A stretch of DNA of 64,000 nt from positions 1,426,001 to 1,490,000 of the forward strand of contig OZ251446.1 of NCBI GenBank assembly GCA_965242495.1, read 5' to 3'. Within the stretch, counting starts at the first letter, position 1. Each line of letters opens with the position of its first letter. This document shows positions 58,569 to 64,000 of the stretch, piece after piece. The position numbers and the translations under genes were made by a program. The notes beneath the pieces were generated by a model, which ran no database searches, had not been told where the DNA came from, and worked only from the letters and a program-made list of their open reading frames with translations. This DNA is from CBDESN01 sp965242495. Lineage in GTDB: Bacteria > Pseudomonadota > Alphaproteobacteria > MPNO01.

Positions 58569-59174
58569 GTGGGACTCCTCGGCGGCTCCTTCAACCCGGC
58601 GCATGACGGGCATCTTCACATCAGCCTGCTGGCGCTCAAGCATCTCCGGCTCGACGAGATCTGGTGGGTGGTCTCGCCCCAGAATCCGCTGAAATCCGCC
58701 GACGGCATGGCGTCCTTCGACGAACGCCTCGCCGGCGCCCGCCTCCGCGCCCGTCACCCCAACGTCCTGGTGACCGACGTCGAACGGCGGCTCCGCGCCC
58801 GCTACACCGCCGAGACCCTGACGTCGCTGAAATTCTGCCTCCCACGCACCCATTTCGTCTGGATCATGGGGGCGGACAACCTGGCCCAGATCGCGCGCTG
58901 GCGGCGCTGGACGCGGGTGTTCAACCTCGTCCCTCTTGCCGTTTTCGACCGCGCGCCCTATTCTTTCGATGCGCTCGCCGGCAAGGCGGCGCAGGCGTTT
59001 GCGCGCTTCAAGCTGCGTCCGCGGGACGCCGGCGATCTGGTCGAGCGCAAGCCGCCGGCGTGGATCTTCTTCCACACCAGACTCCACCCGGCGTCGGCGA
59101 CCGGGATACGCGCCCGCCGCGCCCGCCCGCCGCAACGCCCGGAGCCGACCGCCGAGGATCGCATACTTGATTAG
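58569..59174 (+). CDS. nadD: Nicotinate-nucleotide adenylyltransferase
   Basis: Protein of about 201 aa with the nucleotidyltransferase signature GLLGGSFNPAHDGHLHIS (GSFNPxHxGH) at the very N-terminus, WWVVSPQNPLK, and the family ISSTxxR-related C-terminal part replaced by a divergent tail. Makes deamido-NAD. The start is uncertain: the frame is open upstream into proA, but no ATG is close. GTG 58569 begins exactly at the first strand. A CTG at 58518 overlapping the proA stop (CTGA) would give the usual 15-20-residue lead. The stop is only two bases before the left end of the REP-array element. Confidence 0.9.
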   Translation: MGLLGGSFNPAHDGHLHISLLALKHLRLDEIWWVVSPQNPLKSADGMASFDERLAGARLRARHPNVLVTDVERRLRARYTAETLTSLKFCLPRTHFVWIMGADNLAQIARWRRWTRVFNLVPLAVFDRAPYSFDALAGKAAQAFARFKLRPRDAGDLVERKPPAWIFFHTRLHPASATGIRARRARPPQRPEPTAEDRILD

Positions 59175-59176
59175 AA

Positions 59177-60696
59177 TCCGTTTGAGAAATCGGCTCCCGC
59201 CGGGACGCGACCGCCTCGGACGAAACCCTCGGCGTATCCGCCTCGAGCCGATGGCCTTCCCGAGACCATCGTCACAGCCCCCCCCCCTCGTCATTCCCGC
59301 GAAAGCGGGAATCCAGGGCGGGCAACGACGGGGTCCTTGGCGTCCGCCTCGCGCCGACGTCACAGGCCCTTCGTCCCCACGGAAGCAGGCATCGGGATAC
59401 GAAACAGCCCCCTCGTCATTCCCGCGAAAGCGGGAATCCAGGGCAGGCAAGGACGGGGCCTTGGCGTCCGCCTCGAGCCGTCGTCACAGGCCCTTCGTCC
59501 CCACGGAAGCAGGAAGCGGGATACGGATATGGATTCCCGCTTTCGCGGGAATGACGAATTGTCGGCGTATCCGCCTCGAGCCGACGGCCTCCCTCGGGCC
59601 GTCGTCGCAGCCCCCTCCGTCATTCCCGCGAAAGCGGGAATCCAGGGCGGGCAAGGACGGGGCCTTGGCGTCCGCCTCGAGCCGTCGTCACAGGCCCTTC
59701 GTCCCCACGGAAGCAGGCATCGGGATACGAATATGGATTCCCGCTTTCGCGGGAATGACGAATTGTCGGCGTATCCGCCTCGAGCCGACGGCCTCCCTCG
59801 CCCGTCATCGCAGCCCCCTCCGTCATTCCCGCGAAAGCGGGAATCCAGGGCAGGCAAGGACGGGTCCTTGGGCGTACCTCGAGCCGACGGCCTCCCTCGC
59901 CCGTCATCGCAGCCCCCTCCGTCATTCCCGCGAAAGCGGGAATCCAGGGCAGGCAAGGACGGGTCCTTGGGCGTACCTCGAGCCGACGGCCTCCCTCGCC
60001 CGTCATCGCAGCCCCCTCCGTCATTCCCGCGAAAGCGGGAATCCAGGGCAGGCAAGGACGGGTCCTTGGGCGTACCTCGAGCCGACGGCCTCCCTCGCCC
60101 GTCATCGCAGCCCCCTCCGTCATTCCCGCGAAAGCGGGAATCCAGGGCAGGCAAGGACGGGTCCTTGGGCGTACCTCGAGCCGACGGCCTCCCTCGCCCG
60201 TCATCGCAGCCCCTCCGTCATTCCCGCGAAAGCGGGAATCCAGGGCGGGCAAGGACGAGTCCTTGGGCGTGCCTCGAGCGATGGCCTCCCTCGGACCGTC
60301 GTCACAGCCCCTCCGTCATTCCCGCGAAAGCGGGAATCCAGGGCAGGCAAGGACGGGTCCTTGGGCGTACCTCGAGCCGACGGCCTCCCTCGGACCGTCG
60401 TCACAGCCCCTCCGTCATTCCCGCGAAAGCGGGAATCCAGGGCGGGCAAGGACGGGTCCTTGGGCGTGCCTCGAGCGATGGCCTCCCTCGGACCGTCGTC
60501 ACAGCCCCTCCGTCATTCCCGCGAAAGCGGGAATCCAGGGCGGGCAAGGACGGGTCCTTGGGCGTGCCTCGAGCGATGGCCTCCCTCGGACCGTCGTCAC
60601 AGCCCCTCCGTCATTCCCGCGAAAGCGGGAATCCATTTCGGACGAAGCCTTCTCGTCGGGGACGACTCTCATGGACAAGCGCGATCCTCAAACGGA
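59177..60696. repeat. 1.5-kb REP array enclosed by the ends of a palindromic element
   Basis: The left end TCCGTTTGAGAAATCGG (59177-59193) and right end GCGATCCTCAAACGGA (60681-60696) are inverted copies. They match the two ends of the compact element at 46487. Between them are 14 hairpins ATTCCCGC-GAAA-GCGGGAAT, starting at 59293, 59418, 59533 (inverted), 59622, 59737 (inverted), 59825, 59924, 60023, 60122, 60220, 60318, 60417, 60515 and 60613. From 59825 on the spacing is a regular 98-99 bases, with near-identical spacers (gggcaggcaaggacgggtcc, then cctcgagccgacggcctccc), showing tandem amplification. The first part alternates direct and inverted copies with a 203-204-base period. No gene lies in it, despite long open frames in several phases. 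Confidence 0.9.
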
Positions 60697-60803
60697 CTCT
60701 TAACCGTTCCGGCATGACCGTATTGGGACCATAGGCCAGGGAGAGGCCCATAACCGAGAATCCACCCGGCTCGTCCGCGACGGCCCCGCTGCTGTCGGCG
60801 ATC

Positions 60804-61133
60804 GTGCGAACGCTCGAAGACCGCCTGGCCGAAGACGTGGTCGTCATCGACCTCGCCGGCAAGTCCGCCATCGCCGACCATATGGTCGTCGCCACCGGCC
60901 GGTCCAACCGGCAGGTGGTCGCGCTGGCCGAACGGCTGCTCAAGCTGTTGAAGGATCGGGGGCTGATCGGCGTGACGCCCGAGGGCATCCGCAACGGCGA
61001 CTGGGTGCTGATCGACGCCGGCGACGTCATCGTCCACCTGTTCCGGCCCGAGGTCCGCGCGTTCTACAACCTCGAGAAGATGTGGGACGTGGCGCCCCCG
61101 GAACCGGACCGGTCCCGGCGCGCCGGCGCCTGA
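60804..61133 (+). CDS. rsfS: Ribosome silencing factor
   Basis: RsfS/Iojap protein of 109 aa from GTG 60804: LAEDVVVIDLAGKSAIADHMVVATG, RQVVALAERLLKLLK, DWVLIDAGDVIVHLFRPEVRAFYNLEKMW. It binds L14 and blocks subunit joining in starvation. The GTG start would cut the first helix. A GGGAGAGG ribosome site lies at 60740-60747 in front of an in-frame ATA (60750) that reads ITENPPGSS, so the original start may have been ATG there, now ATA. It follows the REP array and precedes rlmH by 12 bases. Confidence 0.93.
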   Translation: MRTLEDRLAEDVVVIDLAGKSAIADHMVVATGRSNRQVVALAERLLKLLKDRGLIGVTPEGIRNGDWVLIDAGDVIVHLFRPEVRAFYNLEKMWDVAPPEPDRSRRAGA

Positions 61134-61145
61134 GGCAAGCAGGCG

Positions 61146-61607
61146 ATGCGCATCTCGATCATCGCCGTCGGGCGGCTCGGGCGCGGCCCCGAACGCGACC
61201 TGTTCGAACGCTTCGCCGCGCGGCTGTCCTGGCCGCTCGAAGTCCGCGAGGTCGAGGAGCGGCGCCGGCCCGCCGGCCCGGACCGCCGCCGCGGCGAGGC
61301 GGCGCTGCTGCGCGCGGCCTGTCCGCGGGGCGCGGTCGTCGTGGCCCTCGACCGCCGCGGCGCGCCGTTGTCGAGCGAGGACATGGCCGCCCGCCTCGCG
61401 CGTTGGCGGGACGCCGGGCGCCGCGGCGTCGCCTTCGTCATCGGCGGCCCCGACGGGCTGGACGACGGATTCCGGGCCGCCGCCGAGCTGGCGCTCTCGT
61501 TCGGCGCCGTCACCTGGCCGCATCTCCTGATGCGCGCGTTGCTCGCCGAGCAGCTCTACCGCGCGCAGCAGATCCTCGCGCGCCACCCCTATCACCGCTC
61601 GGGGTAG
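61146..61607 (+). CDS. rlmH: 23S rRNA (pseudouridine1915-N3)-methyltransferase
   Basis: Protein of 153 aa of the SPOUT class: MRISIIAVGRLGRGPERDL start, ALDRRGAPLSSEDMAARLA, the knot segment FVIGGPDGLDDGF and the C-terminal LLAEQLYRAQQILARHPYHR (the HPYH end is typical). Methylates pseudouridine 1915 in helix 69. Standard neighbour of rsfS. Confidence 0.96.
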   Translation: MRISIIAVGRLGRGPERDLFERFAARLSWPLEVREVEERRRPAGPDRRRGEAALLRAACPRGAVVVALDRRGAPLSSEDMAARLARWRDAGRRGVAFVIGGPDGLDDGFRAAAELALSFGAVTWPHLLMRALLAEQLYRAQQILARHPYHRSG

Positions 61608-61610
61608 CCC

Positions 61611-62849
61611 GTGCCGGCGAACCGCGCCGCGATCGACCCGGCCGTCGCCGGCCGCCGCCGCGCGCCCCGGCCCGGCTGCGCCGTCGCCGCCGCCGTCCTG
61701 CTGGCGTCGTCCATCGCCGCCGCCGATCCCGTCTCCTCCGACCCCGCTCGCGACCTCGCCGAGACCCGCCGCGCGCTCGACGAGACCCGGGCGCTGGACG
61801 AACGGCTGCGCCGCGACGCGGCCGGTCTGGCGGCCGAGCGCGCCGCGCTCAAGCGGCGGCTGGTCGCCGTCGCCGACGACGCCCGGCGGCGGGAGGCCGA
61901 ACTGTCCGCGCTCCGGCGCCGCCTCGCCGCGCTCGCGGCCGAGCGGGACGAGCGCGCCCGGGCGCTGACCCGGCGGCGCGGCGCGCTCGCCGAGGTCCTG
62001 GCCGCCTTGCAGCGCCTGGCTTGGCGTCCGCCCGCGGCGCTGATGGCGCTGCCGGCGCGCCCCAACGACGTGGTGCGGACCGTCCTCCTGATGCGCGCCG
62101 CCAGAGCCCGGCTCGAGGGCGAGGCGCGGCGGGTCGGCGCCGAGCTGGCGGCGCTCGGCGCGCTGCGGTCCGACATCGCCCGCCGTCGCGGGCGGGCGGC
62201 GGAACTGTCGGACTCGCTGGCGCGCCGGCGGGACCAGCTCGCCGCCTTGATCGGGCGCAAGGCGGGGCTGGAGCGCCGGCTTCGCGCCAAAGGCGACCGG
62301 GCGCGGGCGCGCGCCGCCGCCCTCGCGGACAAGGCGCGCGACCTGTCGGAGCTGATCGCCCGGCTGGCCGCGCCGCCCGCGACGCGGGCGCCCGCTAGGC
62401 CGGCGCAACCCGGGGCGCGCTCCGCCCCGCCCCGCCCCGGGCCCCGGCCCGGAGCGGCCGCGATCCGGCTTCCGGCGCGCGGGCGCATCGTCCGCCGCTT
62501 CGGGGAGACGGGCGATTCGGGCGAGCCGGCCAAGGGCGTCTCGATCGCGACCGGGGACGCCGCCGAGGTCGTGGCGCCCGAAGCCGGCGCCGTCGTCTTC
62601 GCCGGGCCGTTTCGCAGCTACGGCAAGCTGTTGATCCTCCGCCATGGCGACGGGCATCATGCGCTGCTGGCGGGTCTCGCCCGCATCGACGCCGGCGTCG
62701 GCGAAGACGTGCTGGCCGGCGAGCCGGTCGGCGTCGTCGGCCCTTCCGCGGTCGGCGTTCCGACCTTATATTTCGAGCTGCGTCGCTACGGCCGGGCGAT
62801 CGACCCGCTGCCGTGGCTCGCGGCGACCGACGGCAAGGTGAGCGGATGA
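61611..62849 (+). CDS. EnvC-like murein hydrolase activator (degenerate M23/LytM domain)
   Basis: Protein of 412 aa from GTG 61611, three bases after rlmH. A hydrophobic signal (AVAAAVLLASSIAAADP, cleavage near 38-40) leads into a long coiled coil of alanine/arginine/leucine heptads (about 45-260), a proline/alanine linker and a C-terminal LytM domain (IRLPARGRIVRRFGE, then GVSIATGDAAEVVAPEAGAV, TLYFELRRYGRAIDP). The zinc ligands of active M23 peptidases (HxxxD, HxH) are missing. This fits EnvC, which activates amidases at the septum instead of cutting itself. It overlaps ctpA by four bases. Confidence 0.9.
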   Translation: MPANRAAIDPAVAGRRRAPRPGCAVAAAVLLASSIAAADPVSSDPARDLAETRRALDETRALDERLRRDAAGLAAERAALKRRLVAVADDARRREAELSALRRRLAALAAERDERARALTRRRGALAEVLAALQRLAWRPPAALMALPARPNDVVRTVLLMRAARARLEGEARRVGAELAALGALRSDIARRRGRAAELSDSLARRRDQLAALIGRKAGLERRLRAKGDRARARAAALADKARDLSELIARLAAPPATRAPARPAQPGARSAPPRPGPRPGAAAIRLPARGRIVRRFGETGDSGEPAKGVSIATGDAAEVVAPEAGAVVFAGPFRSYGKLLILRHGDGHHALLAGLARIDAGVGEDVLAGEPVGVVGPSAVGVPTLYFELRRYGRAIDPLPWLAATDGKVSG

Positions 62850-64000
62850 CGCGACTGATACGAGCGACCGCGGCCGGCGTCGCCGCGTTTCTGCTGTTCG
62901 GATGCGGTCTCGCCGGGGCGCAGAACAACACCTCCGAGACCTATCGCCAGCTCGAACTGTTCGGCGACGTGTTCGAGCGCGTGCGATCGGACTACGTCGA
63001 GGAGGTCGGCGACGAAAAGCTCGTCGAGTCCGCGATCAACGGCATGTTGAACGCGCTCGATCCCCATTCGAGCTATCTCAACGCCAAGAGTTTCCGCGAC
63101 ATGCAGGTGCAGACGCGGGGCGAGTTCGGCGGTCTCGGGATCGAGGTGACGATGGAGAACGGCCTGGTCAAGGTGGTGTCGCCGATCGACGACACGCCGG
63201 CCTACCGGGCGGGTCTCAAGCCGGGCGATCTGATCACCCATCTCGACGGCGCCGCGGTGCAGGGGATGAGCCTCGCCGAGGCGGTCGAGAAGATGCGGGG
63301 TCCGGTCGATACCGACATCCTGCTGACGATCCGGCGCAACGGGCGCGAACCGTTCGAGGTCGGGATCACCCGCGCCGTCATCAAGATCCAGTCGGTGCGC
63401 TCGCGCGCCGAGGGCGATATCGGCTACGTCCGCGTGACCTCGTTCAGCGAACAGACCGAGGCCGGGATCGAACGCGCCATGAAGCGGCTCGGCGAGCGGA
63501 TCGACGGCGGCATCCGGGGGATCGTGCTGGACCTCCGCAACAATCCGGGCGGGCTGCTCGATCAGTCGGTCAAGGTGGCGGATGCGTTCCTCGAACGCGG
63601 CGAGATCGTGTCCACCCGGTCGCGCCGGCCCGACGACGCGCAGCGGTTCAACGCCAAGCCCGGCGACCTCGCCCGCGGGTTGCCGATCGTGGTGTTGATC
63701 AACGGCGGCTCGGCCTCGGCCTCGGAGATCGTCGCCGGCGCCCTCCAGGACCACCGGCGCGCGATCGTGATGGGAACCAGATCCTTCGGCAAAGGCTCGG
63801 TCCAGACCATCGTCCCGATGCCCGGCCGCGGCGCCATCCGGCTGACCACCGCGCGCTACTACACGCCGTCCGGCCGATCGATCCAGGCCAAGGGAATCGA
63901 ACCCGACATCGTCGTCGAGCAGGCCCGGATCGAGGCGGTCGATCCCGGGCCGCGCCGCCGCGAGCGCGACCTGCGCGGCGCGCTGACCAACCCGACGCCG
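62846..64000 (+). CDS. ctpA: S41 family carboxy-terminal processing peptidase (partial at right edge)
   Basis: 385 codons to the edge of the window without a stop. Signal peptide or lipoprotein-like start (TAAGVAAFLLFGCGLAGAQ), LNALDPHSSYLN (substrate-cap region), PDZ domain (about 98-170: EFGGLGIEV, GLKPGDLITHLDG), then the protease core GIVLDLRNNPGG. Catalytic Ser291 lies in GGSASASEIVAG and Lys316 in SFGKGSVQT, 25 residues apart as in Prc. Periplasmic C-terminal processing protease. ATG overlaps the envC stop. Confidence 0.95.
   Translation, partial: MTRLIRATAAGVAAFLLFGCGLAGAQNNTSETYRQLELFGDVFERVRSDYVEEVGDEKLVESAINGMLNALDPHSSYLNAKSFRDMQVQTRGEFGGLGIEVTMENGLVKVVSPIDDTPAYRAGLKPGDLITHLDGAAVQGMSLAEAVEKMRGPVDTDILLTIRRNGREPFEVGITRAVIKIQSVRSRAEGDIGYVRVTSFSEQTEAGIERAMKRLGERIDGGIRGIVLDLRNNPGGLLDQSVKVADAFLERGEIVSTRSRRPDDAQRFNAKPGDLARGLPIVVLINGGSASASEIVAGALQDHRRAIVMGTRSFGKGSVQTIVPMPGRGAIRLTTARYYTPSGRSIQAKGIEPDIVVEQARIEAVDPGPRRRERDLRGALTNPTP

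Noticed and set aside
59293..60632. CRISPR-like array (regular 24-bp palindromic repeats)
   Set aside because: The spacers are nearly identical to each other, some units are inverted, units match REP copies elsewhere, and no cas genes are present.
58936..60734. Long open frames across the REP array (up to about 590 codons)
   Set aside because: They read the same repeat peptide over and over, occur in several frames and both strands, and include the end of nadD in another frame. They reflect a GC-rich repeat free of stops.

Overview
The window is very GC-rich DNA packed with genes in short, overlapping operons. GTG starts are frequent, and ATGA or GTGA stop/start overlaps occur at many gene junctions. 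The gene order rplU-rpmA-obgE-proB-proA-nadD-rsfS-rlmH-envC-ctpA (54.4-64 kb), hopanoid-type hpnC/hpnE, TrmFO, DUF1640 coiled-coil proteins and a TRAP-TAXI transporter together suggest a free-living or symbiotic alphaproteobacterium, probably near Rhodospirillales. This is inference from gene content and order; no rRNA is present to confirm it.

Layout. 0-1.1 kb is the edge of a defence-like patch: the start of a probable type ISP restriction-modification gene reading off the left edge, then an overlapping DUF7662/VapB-like antitoxin and PIN toxin pair. 1.4-29 kb is a catabolic region: a split hydantoinase/oxoprolinase (HyuA/HyuB), a divergent fused oxoprolinase-like protein in operon with a Rieske dioxygenase alpha and beta subunit, a four-gene minus-strand operon (PLP enzyme, two CoA-transferase subunits, LLM flavoprotein), alpha/beta hydrolase, second LLM flavoprotein, ACMSD-like amidohydrolase, radical SAM protein, then TRAP permease, TAXI binding protein, UbiD decarboxylase, M17 aminopeptidase and an orphan dioxygenase beta subunit, ending with a catalytically odd SDR. 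28-41 kb is mostly housekeeping: VWA/ECF-sigma pair, VOC protein, UvrA, 1-Cys peroxiredoxin, ChaC-like protein, TrmFO, DUF1640, squalene/phytoene synthases and HpnE. 41-46.2 kb is an MFS exporter and a second catabolic operon (enoyl-CoA hydratase resembling hydroxycinnamoyl-CoA hydratase-lyase, alpha/beta hydrolase, LLM flavoprotein, SDR), followed by tRNA-Ser(CGA).

46.4-54.3 kb is an accessory island. An AAA ATPase and a TOPRIM-like gene are translationally coupled to a nucleotidyltransferase gene broken by a REP hairpin. Terminal-inverted-repeat relics lie on both sides of this module. Next comes a 1549-aa autotransporter whose best promoter has a 16-G homopolymer as the spacer between -35 and -10, the layout of a phase-variable promoter. 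54.4-64 kb is the conserved ribosome/cell-wall cluster, interrupted between nadD and rsfS by a 1.5-kb array of 14 hairpin repeats sitting inside the two ends of a small palindromic element.

The catabolic genes plausibly work together on aromatic or heterocyclic carbon: uptake by TRAP-TAXI, ring opening by oxoprolinase/hydantoinase, hydroxylation by the Rieske oxygenase and flavin enzymes, decarboxylation by UbiD and the amidohydrolase, CoA activation and side-chain cleavage. No substrate can be assigned from sequence. The best candidates for new biology are the phase-variable autotransporter promoter, the repeat-flanked ATPase-TOPRIM-nucleotidyltransferase module, and the DUF7662-PIN toxin-antitoxin pair.
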